The position numbers and the translations under genes are program-made. Shown in pieces: positions 52,642-60,886 of a stretch of DNA of 64,000 nt; within the stretch, counting starts at the first letter, position 1; the number at the start of each line of letters is the position of its first letter. The DNA lies in contig NZ_JBKBHD010000001.1 in the NCBI RefSeq assembly GCF_046297875.1, positions 992,001 through 1,056,000 on the forward strand. Direction: 5' to 3'. A model generated the notes under the pieces. It worked only from the letters and a program-made list of their open reading frames with translations, was not told the DNA's origin and made no database searches. This DNA is from Parvibaculum sp046297875. Its GTDB lineage: Bacteria > Pseudomonadota > Alphaproteobacteria > Parvibaculales > Parvibaculaceae.

Positions 52642-53838
52642 TCAGGCCTCCGCCTGTGCTTCCCTGAATCTCTCGCTCGCGCGCTTCTTCACCGTCTCGC
52701 TTTTCAATTGTCCGCAGGCGGCCATGATGTCCCGGCCTCGCGGGGTGCGGACGGGACTCGCATAGCCGGCGCGGTTCACGAAGTCGGCGAATTTCTCGAT
52801 CTGCGCCCAGTCGGAGCATTCGTAAGGCGAGCCCGGCCAGGGATTGAAGGGGATCAGATTGATCTTCGCCGGAATGCCTTTCAGGAGCCGCACGAGTTCC
52901 TTCGCATCCTCGATCGAATCGTTCACGCCTTTCAGCATCACATATTCGAAGGTGATGCGCCGCGCGTTCGAGAGGCCTGGATAATTCCGGCAGGCGTCGA
53001 GCAGTTCACGGATCGGATATTTCTTGTTCAAGGGCACCAGCTTGTTGCGCGTCTCGTCGTTCACGGCATGGAGCGAGATCGCGAGCATGCAGCCGATATC
53101 GGCGCCCGCCTTCTCGATCATCGGCACGACGCCGGAAGTCGAGAGCGTGATGCGGCGCTTCGAGAGTGAAATGCCTTCGCCGTCCGAAATCACATCGAGC
53201 GCATCGCGTACATTGTCAAAATTGTAGAGCGGCTCGCCCATGCCCATCATCACGATATTGGTGATGAGGCGGTCGTCGGAATTGCGATTGGAGTCCGGCC
53301 ATTCGCCCAGCGCGTCGCGCGCGATCAGCACCTGGCCGACGATTTCGCCTGCGGTGAGGTTGCGCACTAGTTTCTGCGTGCCGGTGTGGCAGAAGGTGCA
53401 GGTGAGCGTGCAGCCGACCTGTGAGGAGACGCAGAGCGTGCCGCGCCCTTCTTCCGGGATATAGACCGTCTCGATTTCCGGGCCGGGCACGCCCGGCACA
53501 CCCGAAGGAAGGCGGAGCAGCCATTTCCGCGTGCCGTCGACCGATTTCTGTTCGGTGACTATTTCGAGGCGCGAAATGTCAAAGGCGTTGCCAAGCGTCT
53601 CGCGCAGGTCTTTCGAGAGCGTCGTCATGCGGCTGAAATCGGTGAAGCCGCTCTTGTAGAGCCCGTTCCAGACCTGGCCCGCGCGCATGCGCAGCTGCTT
53701 CTCGGGCAGGCCCGCCGATTTCAGCGCGTCCATGAGCTTCTGCCGCGTCAGCCCGACAAGGCCGGGCTTCGCGCGCGCGGGTGCCGCCGCCGGGGAGGCA
53801 GCGCCGCGTTTATCATGCGCAATGTCGAGTGCCGTCAT
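52642..53838 (-). CDS. rlmN: Dual-specificity RNA methyltransferase RlmN
   Basis: 398 residues from ATG at 53838. A radical-SAM enzyme that methylates C2 of A2503 in 23S rRNA and A37 of some tRNAs. The cluster motif CTLTCTFCHTG (CxxxCxxC) is about residue 140. FSRMTTLSKDLRETL, VMMGMGEPLYNFDNVRDAL, VNDSIEDAKELVRLLKG and the C-terminal GRDIMAACGQL with the reactive Cys are all present. An upstream start at 53874 adds 12 residues without support. Confidence 0.97.
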   Translation of the reverse strand: MTALDIAHDKRGAASPAAAPARAKPGLVGLTRQKLMDALKSAGLPEKQLRMRAGQVWNGLYKSGFTDFSRMTTLSKDLRETLGNAFDISRLEIVTEQKSVDGTRKWLLRLPSGVPGVPGPEIETVYIPEEGRGTLCVSSQVGCTLTCTFCHTGTQKLVRNLTAGEIVGQVLIARDALGEWPDSNRNSDDRLITNIVMMGMGEPLYNFDNVRDALDVISDGEGISLSKRRITLSTSGVVPMIEKAGADIGCMLAISLHAVNDETRNKLVPLNKKYPIRELLDACRNYPGLSNARRITFEYVMLKGVNDSIEDAKELVRLLKGIPAKINLIPFNPWPGSPYECSDWAQIEKFADFVNRAGYASPVRTPRGRDIMAACGQLKSETVKKRASERFREAQAEA

Positions 53839-53991
53839 GGCCCATACCTGAAAGCCGCAAGACCGCGCCCGCATGAGCGGGCCCGGCCAATCGAGGCTTC
53901 TCTTATCATAAAGAGCCGAGGGGGCACCAACAGGTGTGCAATCCAGCAGACAAAACGGCGGAAATCCCGGAGATTTCCGCCCTGCCAGACC

Positions 53992-54555
53992 CTATTTGCA
54001 GGTCTCGTCGATCTTGTTGAGCGCCGCCGAGGAGCCCTTCAGCGAATAGGTGTCGGTGGTCAGCGTGTCGCGCTGCGAGGTGCCGCGAATTTCCATCGAG
54101 CTGCCGGAACGGAGCGCACGGACCATTTTGGCCTCGTCGGACGGGTTTTCGAGCCAGGCCCAGAAGCGGTGTTCGCCGCCCTGCTGCACGCCCGAGAACA
54201 TCTGGAAGCGGTCGCCGCCGATCTGGGCGAAGGGCCGGCTCGTGTCCTTGAAGGGATAGCCGATCCGCATGCTGATCTCGTTCTTCGTGTTCCGCGCCGG
54301 GCGGTGCGTCACCATGAAATAGATGTCGCCGCGATTTGCACCCGAGGGTGCCGATTTCGTGGGCGTGGTCATGGCGTAGCACATGCGCTCATTGCCTGAG
54401 CCATAGCTATAGGCCGACCAGTCGTCATAGCGGCCAAGGAGTTTCGGCGCTTCCTGGGCAGACGCCGTGGCGGCGAGGCCGGTCACGGCAAAGGTCAGTC
54501 CCAGAGCGGCGATGGCCATCTTGAAAGGCGAGGAAAGAAACGGACGTCTCGGCAT
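53992..54555 (-). CDS. Invasion-associated locus B (IalB) family protein
   Basis: 187 residues from ATG at 54555, GGAG just upstream. The signal peptide (MAIAALGLTFAVTGLAATAS, cleavage near ASA-QEAP) precedes a single IalB domain with GRYDDWSAYSYGSGNERMCY (paired with Cys at the C-terminal ETCK), FMVTHRPARNTKNEIS and GGEHRFWAWLENPSDEAKM. Periplasmic or outer-membrane protein first named in Bartonella invasion; in free-living alphaproteobacteria the role is unknown. It has no close neighbour on the same strand. Confidence 0.87.
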   Translation of the reverse strand: MPRRPFLSSPFKMAIAALGLTFAVTGLAATASAQEAPKLLGRYDDWSAYSYGSGNERMCYAMTTPTKSAPSGANRGDIYFMVTHRPARNTKNEISMRIGYPFKDTSRPFAQIGGDRFQMFSGVQQGGEHRFWAWLENPSDEAKMVRALRSGSSMEIRGTSQRDTLTTDTYSLKGSSAALNKIDETCK

Positions 54556-54851
54556 GTTCTCCAACTCTTCTCAGCCAGCACTTTTTCAGTTTGGGCAGCC
54601 TGTATCGTCCGGCCCGGGATTCGCGCCTGACCATACCGGCACACGGCCCCGATTTCCAGACGCCGCCGCCCGCAAGTCCCCTTGCCGGGCCGTTTTCCGG
54701 CCCGTATCGGGTCCGAATTTGCGGGCGCCTTGTGGCGGAAGCATGGCACGGGACGGGAACGGGACGCCAATCTGGCGAATATCGGCCTCATCGTGCTAAG
54801 GGAATGGCAGCGATATTTCCGAAACGCGATCCAAAAAAAGGGGAGACGACC

Positions 54852-55856
54852 ATGAAAGCAGTGCTTTGCAAGGAATACGGGCCGCCCGACAGCCTCGTGA
54901 TCGAGGAGGTGCCGAGCCCCGAGCCCAAAAAGGGCGAGGTGGTGCTCGAGGTCCATGCCGCAGCGGTGAATTTCCCGGACGTCCTCATCATCGAGAACAA
55001 GTACCAGTTCAAGCCGCCGCTGCCCTTCTCGCCGGGCGGCGAGGTCTCCGGCAAGGTCATCAAGGTCGGCGAGGGCGTCGACAAGGTGAAGGTCGGCGAC
55101 CGCGTGATCGGCTCCTGCGGCTGGGGCGGTTTCTCGGAAGAGATCGCGCTCGATCAGGCCCGCGTGACGCCGATCCCCGACGAGATGGATTATGTGACGG
55201 CCTCGGCCTTCCTCATGACCTATGGCACCTCGCATCATGCGCTGAAGGATCGGGCGAACCTGAAGCCCGGCGAGACGCTGCTGGTGCTGGGTGCTGCGGG
55301 TGGCGTCGGCCTTGCCGCCGTCGAACTGGGCAAGGCGATGGGCGCGCGCGTGATTGCGGCCGCCTCGTCGGAAGACAAGCTTGCCGTCTGCAAGGATCAT
55401 GGCGCGGATGAGACGATCCTCTATCCGGCGGGCGTGCTCGACAAGGACGCGCAGAAGGCGCTGACCGACCGCATCAAGGAACTGACGGGCGGGCAGGGCG
55501 CCGATGTCGTTTACGATCCGGTGGGCGGCGACTATTCGGAAGCCGCGCTTCGCGCGACGAACTGGGAAGGCCGTTTCCTCGTGGTCGGTTTTGCCGCCGG
55601 CCCGATCCCGAAAATTCCGCTCAATCTTGCGCTCCTCAAGGGCTGCCAGATCGTCGGCGTGTTCTGGGGCGCTTTCACCGGCCGCGAGCCCAAGCGCCAT
55701 CAGGAAAACCTGAAAGAGCTGATGACCTGGTTCAAGCAGGGCAAGCTCAAGCCGCATGTCTCCAAGACCTACAAGTTCGAGGAAGCGGCGCAGGCGCTGA
55801 AGGACATGGCGGCGCGCAAGGTGAAGGGCAAGATCGTCATCGTTCCCTCGCGCTAG
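54852..55856 (+). CDS. Quinone oxidoreductase-type MDR (NADPH:quinone reductase family)
   Basis: 334 residues from ATG at 54852, GGGGAGA upstream. GroES-like N-domain: MKAVLCKEYGPPDSLVIEEV, VNFPDVLIIENKYQFKPPLP and FSPGGEVSGKV. The Rossmann domain has LVLGAAGGVGLAAVELGKAM and GADVVYDPVGGDYSEAALRA. No zinc ligands, so the zinc-free quinone/enoyl reductase group. NADPH-dependent reduction of a quinone or enone is likely. The gap of 296 bases upstream holds a weak hairpin (GGGCCG...CGGCCC) and no gene. Confidence 0.92.
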   Translation: MKAVLCKEYGPPDSLVIEEVPSPEPKKGEVVLEVHAAAVNFPDVLIIENKYQFKPPLPFSPGGEVSGKVIKVGEGVDKVKVGDRVIGSCGWGGFSEEIALDQARVTPIPDEMDYVTASAFLMTYGTSHHALKDRANLKPGETLLVLGAAGGVGLAAVELGKAMGARVIAAASSEDKLAVCKDHGADETILYPAGVLDKDAQKALTDRIKELTGGQGADVVYDPVGGDYSEAALRATNWEGRFLVVGFAAGPIPKIPLNLALLKGCQIVGVFWGAFTGREPKRHQENLKELMTWFKQGKLKPHVSKTYKFEEAAQALKDMAARKVKGKIVIVPSR

Positions 55857-55882
55857 AGAACGATGAAGCAGGGGGCGATTGA

Positions 55883-56605
55883 ATGAGACGGGGATTGGTG
55901 ACGCTCGGCATCGGCTTCGGCGTTGCCGTCCTCGCGCTCTTTGCGTTTCTCATCTATGTGCTGCTCGCTTCCGGCGAGCCGAAATACTGGGAAGGCGAGA
56001 TCGCCGCTTTCGAGCGGCGAGACGTCTCCAACCCGCCACCGGAAAATGCGGTGCTCTTTGTCGGCGGCCGCGACGTGCGGCTCTGGGAGCGGCTTACCGA
56101 AGACATGGCGCCGGTGCCCGTCATCCAGCGCGGCTTTGGCGGCGCGCAGCTCAAGCATATCGATCACTACCGCGCTCGCATCATCCATCCCTACAGGCCG
56201 CGTGCCATCGTCATCATGGCGGGCGATGCCGATCTTGCCGATGTGCGCGGGCGGCGGCCGGAAGATGTGCTCGACGATTTCCGCACGCTCGTGCTTTCGC
56301 TGCGCGCGGAAAACCTCAATGTGCCGGTCTATTTCGTATCGATCCGCCCTTCGCCTGCACGCAAGGAACGCTGGTACGGCGCGCTTCGCGCCAATCAGCT
56401 GATCGCCGATTATGTCAGCGGCGAGCGCGGCATGTATTTCATAGACGTGACGCCGGGCATGTTCGGCGAAGACGGCAATATCAGGAAGGATCTCTTTCGC
56501 TGGGACGGTCTGTCGCTCAATGCGAAGGGTTACGACGTGCTGACCGAAGCGATCAGGCCGGTGCTGGTCGAGGCGGGCTATGGCGGCTTGCGGTCGAGCC
56601 GGTAG
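55883..56605 (+). CDS. SGNH-fold membrane protein with lost catalytic residues
   Basis: 240 residues with one N-terminal membrane helix (LGIGFGVAVLALFAFLIYVLL). The domain follows the SGNH-hydrolase family with VLFxGxxxIRxW and GDxDLA blocks, but each catalytic site is changed. Block I reads VLFVGGRDVRLW where Ser is expected. The block III Asn is Ala in IMAGDADLADV, and the His of DGLHLN is Ser in WDGLSLNAKGYD. FISIRPSPAR-like YFVSIRPSPARKERWY is kept. It is most likely a non-enzymatic binding protein facing the periplasm. Upstream gene 26 bases away. Confidence 0.82.
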   Translation: MRRGLVTLGIGFGVAVLALFAFLIYVLLASGEPKYWEGEIAAFERRDVSNPPPENAVLFVGGRDVRLWERLTEDMAPVPVIQRGFGGAQLKHIDHYRARIIHPYRPRAIVIMAGDADLADVRGRRPEDVLDDFRTLVLSLRAENLNVPVYFVSIRPSPARKERWYGALRANQLIADYVSGERGMYFIDVTPGMFGEDGNIRKDLFRWDGLSLNAKGYDVLTEAIRPVLVEAGYGGLRSSR

Positions 56606-56637
56606 AATAAATTCAGAAAAGAACAGGGAGAGAGACG

Positions 56638-57861
56638 ATGGAAAACTTTTCGAAGGAGACGAAGGCGGGGATGCTGCAGGGCAGCTTTGACGCAAAGTTC
56701 AAGCCGGTGGTCGACGCCTTTGTCGAGAATTTCGAAAAGCACGACGAGGTGGGTGCGAATGTCGCGATCACGCTCGAGGGCAAGACGGTCGTCGATCTCT
56801 GGGGCGGAAAGAAAGCCCGGGATGGCGAGGCGTGGGAGAAGGATACGGTCTCGATCGTCTTTTCATGCACCAAGGGTGCTACCTCGCTCTGTGCGCATAT
56901 GCTCGCCGATCGCGGCAAGCTCGATCTCGATGCGAAGGTCGCCGACTACTGGCCGGAATATGCGAAGAACGGCAAGGAAGAGACGCTCGTCTCCATGATG
57001 CTCGATCATTCGGCAGGCCAGCCGCATCTGCGTACGCGGCTGAAGGACGGCGCCTATTACGATTACGACTACATGGTGAAGCTGCTCGAGGAGGAAGAGC
57101 CCTTCTGGAAGCCCGGCACGCGCAATGGCTATCACGGCGTCACGCTCGCCTGGACAGTGGGCGAGCTTGTGCATCGCGCGAGCGGCAAACGGACGGGCAG
57201 GTTCTTTGCGGAAGAAGTCGCAAAGCCGCTCGGTGTCGATTTCTGGATCGGAACGCCCGAAGAGATCGAGCCGCGCATCGCGCCGATGATTTTCGCCGAG
57301 CCCGATCCTGCCGCGGCCAATTCCAAATTCACGCAGGCGCTGATGACGGACCCATCGAGCCCCGCGCATCTCTTCCTGCTCAATGGCGGCAATGTCGATT
57401 TCAATTCGCGCGCCTGCCATGCCGCCGAAATCGGTTCCGGCAATGGCATCTCGAACGGCCGCGGGCTTGCCGGCATGTATCAGCCGCTTGCCAATGGCGG
57501 CGGCAATCTCGTCGGCCCGGACACGCTTGCCCGCATGGGCCGCGTCGCGATGGCGACGCATGAGGATGCGACGCTTCTGATCCCGTCGCGTTTTGCGCTC
57601 GGCTACATGAAGTCGATGGACAATCGAAAGCTGAAGAACGAGCCGAACTCGTCCTGCATCATGGGCGATGCGGCTTTCGGCCATGTCGGCATGGGCGGTT
57701 CCATCGGCTTTGCCGATCCGGAAGCCCGCATGAGCTTCGGCTACAACATGAACCGGATGGGGGCGGGCATCCTGCTCAACAATCGCGGGCAGGCGCTGGT
57801 CGATGCGGCCTATCGCTCGCTCGGCTACCGCTCCAATGCGAGCGGCGTCTGGGTGGCGTGA
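56638..57861 (+). CDS. Serine hydrolase of the beta-lactamase/EstB family
   Basis: 407 residues, GGGAGAGA before the ATG. SxxK is intact in VFSCTKGATSLCAH. LVSMMLDHSAGQPHL and YHGVTLAWTVGELVHRASGK give the YxN-like site with Tyr. Late GHVGMGGSIGFADPEARMSF holds the KTG-equivalent HxGxGGS motif. Cytosolic, no signal peptide. Typically an esterase for short-chain esters. It shows what the active site at 45.8 kb has lost. Convergent with DUF1232. Confidence 0.93.
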   Translation: MENFSKETKAGMLQGSFDAKFKPVVDAFVENFEKHDEVGANVAITLEGKTVVDLWGGKKARDGEAWEKDTVSIVFSCTKGATSLCAHMLADRGKLDLDAKVADYWPEYAKNGKEETLVSMMLDHSAGQPHLRTRLKDGAYYDYDYMVKLLEEEEPFWKPGTRNGYHGVTLAWTVGELVHRASGKRTGRFFAEEVAKPLGVDFWIGTPEEIEPRIAPMIFAEPDPAAANSKFTQALMTDPSSPAHLFLLNGGNVDFNSRACHAAEIGSGNGISNGRGLAGMYQPLANGGGNLVGPDTLARMGRVAMATHEDATLLIPSRFALGYMKSMDNRKLKNEPNSSCIMGDAAFGHVGMGGSIGFADPEARMSFGYNMNRMGAGILLNNRGQALVDAAYRSLGYRSNASGVWVA

Positions 57862-57865
57862 GGCT

Positions 57866-58291
57866 TCAGCCTTTTGCCGGATCGTCTTTCGCGGGGGGCA
57901 TTCCAAGCGCCTCCCGCGCGGCCTTGCGGTGGCGCGGTTTCATGTAGGACGAAACGAGGCCCAAGGCCGCCATCATCACGGTCGCATCGTCGGTGAAGCC
58001 GAAAACGGCGACGAAGTCGGGTATCAAGTCGACCGGCGTCACGAAATAGGCGAGTGCGGCGAGAAGCATGGCGCGCACACGGGTCGGCGTGTCGGGATCG
58101 CGGGCGCAGAACCAGGCGGCGGCGGCTTCCTCGGCGAAGGGCACATGGCCTGCCACCTTCAGCAGTTTCTTCCAGAAACCGTCCGAAACCGTCTTCTCGT
58201 TGCGGGCGATGACGGCGGGCAATTGATGCTTCGGGTCGAGAAGCTCGCTTTCGGCGCCTTCAGCGCCCGGTTGTCCCGGTGATATGGGCAT
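57866..58291 (-). CDS. DUF1232 (YkvA) family protein
   Basis: 141 residues from ATG at 58291, GGAGG at seven bases. The conserved hydrophobic block is RAMLLAALAYFVTPVDLIPD then FVAVFGFTDDATVMMAALGL, the DUF1232 core with membrane-associated character. Basic C-terminus. Function unknown; Pfam places it among small membrane proteins. A longer start at 58390 would translate low-complexity Pro/Arg sequence and is not chosen. Confidence 0.85.
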   Translation of the reverse strand: MPISPGQPGAEGAESELLDPKHQLPAVIARNEKTVSDGFWKKLLKVAGHVPFAEEAAAAWFCARDPDTPTRVRAMLLAALAYFVTPVDLIPDFVAVFGFTDDATVMMAALGLVSSYMKPRHRKAAREALGMPPAKDDPAKG

Positions 58292-58556
58292 GAAAATGCC
58301 TCCGCTCCTCGCGTTCCGTGCCCCCGCCCGCTGCAACAGCAAGATGGGGGCAGGAGGGCGGCCTTGCAAGCCAAGGCGACGTTGCGTCAATGGCGAGCGT
58401 GGCGGCGAGCGTGGCCAAATGCCTTGATTGAAAGAGATTTTTGGCTCGCTCTTTGGCCCCCGAATTTGTTAAATCGGCGCCAATCGGGCGCGGTCCCCAC
58501 GCCCGCAGACAGGGAAACGCTGGGCCTTCCGGCCCATGCAGAGAAGGAATCAAGCC

Positions 58557-59339
58557 ATGAAACTCGACAGCAGCATCAGCGCCATCATCACGGGCGGCGC
58601 TTCGGGCCTCGGCGCCGCGACCGCGCGCCGTCTCGCCAAGGAAGGCGTGAAGATCGGCATTTTCGATCTTCAGGAAGAAAAGGGCGAGGCGCTCGCCAAG
58701 GAACTCGGCGGCGTCTTCGCGAAGGTCAATGTGACCGACGAAGCCAGCGTCGATGCGGGCTTTGAAAAGGTCCGCGCCGCGATCGGCCAGGAGCGCATCC
58801 TCATCAACTGCGCCGGCACGGGTAACGCGATCAAGACCGCGTCGAAGAACAAGGAGACGGGCAAGCCGGAACACTTCCCGCTCGACAAGTTCAACCTCAT
58901 CATCCAGATCAACCTCGTCGGCACGTTCCGCTGCATCGCGAAGTCGGCCGCCGGCATGCTCACGCTCGACCCGCTGCCGGATGGTGACCGCGGTGCGATC
59001 GTGAACACGGGCTCCGTCGCCGCGCAGGACGGCCAGATCGGCCAGGCCGCCTATTCGGCCTCGAAGGCCGGCGTTGTCGGCATGACGCTCCCCATCGCGC
59101 GCGACCTCAGCCGCGAAGGCATCCGCATCAACACGATCCTGCCGGGTATCTTCGACACGCCGCTGCTCGCCGGCGCGCCGGAAAAGGTGCGTCAGGCGCT
59201 TGGTGCGCAGGTGCCGTTCCCGGCCCGTCTCGGCAACCCGGAGGAGTATGCCTCGCTCGCGCTCGAAATGGTCCGCAACGGCTATTTCAACGGTGAGACG
59301 GTCCGTCTCGACGGCGCGATCCGCATGGCGCCGCGCTGA
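58557..59339 (+). CDS. SDR oxidoreductase, 3-hydroxyacyl-CoA dehydrogenase type II-like
   Basis: 260 residues from ATG at 58557, GAAGG upstream. IITGGASGLGAATARRLAKE cofactor motif; INCAGTGNAIKTA; INTGSVAAQDGQIGQ (Ser) and YSASKAGVVGM (Tyr, Lys). Ends NGETVRLDGAIRMAPR. The spacing and NVTDEASV, FPLDKFNLIIQINLVGTF segments match 17-beta-HSD10/3-hydroxyacyl-CoA dehydrogenases, so NAD-dependent oxidation of hydroxyacyl-CoA is likely. Terminator follows. Confidence 0.93.
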   Translation: MKLDSSISAIITGGASGLGAATARRLAKEGVKIGIFDLQEEKGEALAKELGGVFAKVNVTDEASVDAGFEKVRAAIGQERILINCAGTGNAIKTASKNKETGKPEHFPLDKFNLIIQINLVGTFRCIAKSAAGMLTLDPLPDGDRGAIVNTGSVAAQDGQIGQAAYSASKAGVVGMTLPIARDLSREGIRINTILPGIFDTPLLAGAPEKVRQALGAQVPFPARLGNPEEYASLALEMVRNGYFNGETVRLDGAIRMAPR

Positions 59340-59360
59340 GTTTTCAATTATTGAAAACCG

Positions 59361-59395
59361 AAAGCCCCGGTGGAAACACCGGGGCTTTTTCTTTT
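59361..59395 (+). terminator. Rho-independent terminator between convergent genes
   Basis: AAAGCCCCGGTG (59361-59372), GAAA loop, CACCGGGGCTTT (59377-59388), then TTCTTTT. It can serve both the SDR gene and, in reverse, the pterin dehydratase gene. Confidence 0.95.
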
Positions 59396-59410
59396 GCAGC
59401 GTCGGAAAGT

Positions 59411-59725
59411 TTATTTCTTCGCAGCCTTTCCCGCTTTCCCCGCCCATTTGTCCATGAGCGTGGCAAGCGCCACATCCTTCTCCGACAGCCCGCCCGCATC
59501 ATGCGTCGTCAGCACGACATCGACGCGGTTCCAGACATTCGCCCATTCGGGGTGGTGGTCGGCCTTTTCGGCGGCGAGCGCGACGCGCGTCATGAAGGCG
59601 AAGGCCTCGTTGAAATCCTTGAACTTGTAGCTTTTCCCGATGGCGTCGCGGCCCCTGACCTTGGCCCAGCCCTTGAGCCCCTTCAGCGCCTTTTTGCGCG
59701 CCTTGCCCGTCAGCTTTCCGCTCAT
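59411..59725 (-). CDS. 4a-hydroxytetrahydrobiopterin dehydratase
   Basis: 104 residues, PCD/DCoH family. The active-site segment EKADHHPEWANVWNRVDV gives the HH motif, followed by LTTHDAGGLSEKDVALA. Removes water from 4a-hydroxytetrahydrobiopterin, normally after aromatic amino-acid hydroxylation; no hydroxylase is near. The N-terminus is short and basic (KARKKALKGLKG). Confidence 0.93.
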   Translation of the reverse strand: MSGKLTGKARKKALKGLKGWAKVRGRDAIGKSYKFKDFNEAFAFMTRVALAAEKADHHPEWANVWNRVDVVLTTHDAGGLSEKDVALATLMDKWAGKAGKAAKK

Positions 59726-59803
59726 ATCCCAATCTCCCTGGCCACATGGTTTGCGGCCAGAGCCTCGCGCTCTTAAGCTTCATGTGCAAGAGGAATGAGG
59801 CAA

Positions 59804-60211
59804 ATGGACTGGAACGACATCAAGGCGCCGACGCTGGAAGATTTCGAGACGATTGCGGACGAGGCTTTTGCCCGGTTGCCGGAAGGTTTCCGCGCGCGCT
59901 GCGAAGGGCTCATCATCCGCATTGAGGATTTTCCCGATGACGAGGTCGCCACCGAAATGGGGCTTGAAAGCCCGTTCGAGCTGCTCGGTCTCTATCAGGG
60001 CATTTCCCATGTCGAACGCTCGGTGATGGAACCCGTCCACATGCCCGACATGGTGTTTCTCTATCGCCGCCCGCTTCTCGACTACTGGTCGGAATATGAC
60101 GAGACGCTCGGCCATCTCATCACCCATGTGCTGGTGCATGAGATCGGGCACCATCTGGGGCTCTCCGACGACGACATGCATGCGATCGAGGATGCGGCGG
60201 GAAGAGGCTAG
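59804..60211 (+). CDS. Zincin-like metallopeptidase (COG3824/MMP1 type)
   Basis: 135 residues from ATG at 59804; ATG at 59795 is almost as likely. The zinc-binding site VLVHEIGHHLGLSDDDMHAIE is the family hallmark (HExxH...H/D). Short soluble protein, FARLPEGFRARCEGLIIRIE in the N-half. Its natural substrate is unknown. Convergent with thpR, four bases overlap. Confidence 0.93.
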   Translation: MDWNDIKAPTLEDFETIADEAFARLPEGFRARCEGLIIRIEDFPDDEVATEMGLESPFELLGLYQGISHVERSVMEPVHMPDMVFLYRRPLLDYWSEYDETLGHLITHVLVHEIGHHLGLSDDDMHAIEDAAGRG

Positions 60212-60759
60212 TCTTCCACCGCCCAGTCGAAATCGGGATAGCGCCGCTCGATCACATAGGGCCCGCCGCCGGTCGCGCCCTTGGCCGAGAAAAGCGTGAA
60301 CTGCTCCACGGTGAAGGCGGGCGCCGCGAAAGGCGAATGGGCGCGGATGAAGCTGTAGACCTCGCCCGTCTCGACGCGGCCAAGCCGTGCAATCGTCACA
60401 TGGGGGGTGAAGTTTCGCGTCTCGGGTTTCAGGCCCGCGCGCCGCGCCGCGCTTTCATGGCGGCCCTGCAGAATGCGAAGCGGCTCGGAGGGTTTCACGC
60501 CCGCCCATAGAGTGTGCGGGCGCGCGCCGCCGAACTCGCCGAGTCCTTCGAGTTCCACCTCGAAGGGGGCGACGGGAATGTCCTCCAGCGCCGCGGCGAA
60601 TTCATCCGCCACGTCTTCGGGTATGTCGCCTGCGAAGCGCAGTGTGATGTGGAAGTCCGGCCGCTCGATCCAGCGCGCGCCATCGATCCCCTGCTGCAGC
60701 GGTAAAAGCTTTTCCGCCACTTCGTCGGGAATTTCCAGCGCAGTGAAGATGCGGATCAT
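60208..60759 (-). CDS. thpR: RNA 2',3'-cyclic phosphodiesterase
   Basis: 183 residues. Two HxTx motifs, FHITLRFAGD and PHVTIARLG, mark the LigT/2H phosphodiesterase fold. MIRIFTALEIPDEVAEKL at the start and VEQFTLFSAKGATGGGPYVI near the end are typical. Opens 2',3'-cyclic phosphates on RNA; in vivo role uncertain. The start codon lies close to a REP cluster. Confidence 0.93.
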   Translation of the reverse strand: MIRIFTALEIPDEVAEKLLPLQQGIDGARWIERPDFHITLRFAGDIPEDVADEFAAALEDIPVAPFEVELEGLGEFGGARPHTLWAGVKPSEPLRILQGRHESAARRAGLKPETRNFTPHVTIARLGRVETGEVYSFIRAHSPFAAPAFTVEQFTLFSAKGATGGGPYVIERRYPDFDWAVED

Positions 60760-60785
60760 GGGGTGTCAGTTCACCATTCAAAACT

Positions 60786-60870
60786 GTCATGCCCGGGCTT
60801 GACCCGGGCACCCAGTGCGTCGACTGACGAGTGTGCGGCTCTGGATTGCCGGGTCAAGCCCGGCAATGAC
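60786..60870. repeat. Paired REP-like palindromes (BIME-like) between thpR and the aldo/keto reductase
   Basis: GTCATGCCCGGGCTTGACCC (to 60814) and TGGATTGCCGGGTCAAGCCC (60842-60870) are inverted copies of one motif, each a hairpin, 27 bases apart. The core CCCGG.CTTGACCCGGG and outer GTCAT/CCA ends match the GIY-YIG unit ends in style. Confidence 0.8.
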
Positions 60871-60886
60871 AAACGGAACAAGAACC

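Noticed and set aside
54565..54851. Gene in the gap before the quinone reductase
   Set aside because: Frames there have no ribosome binding site or family features; the upstream extension of the reductase is Pro/Arg-rich noise.
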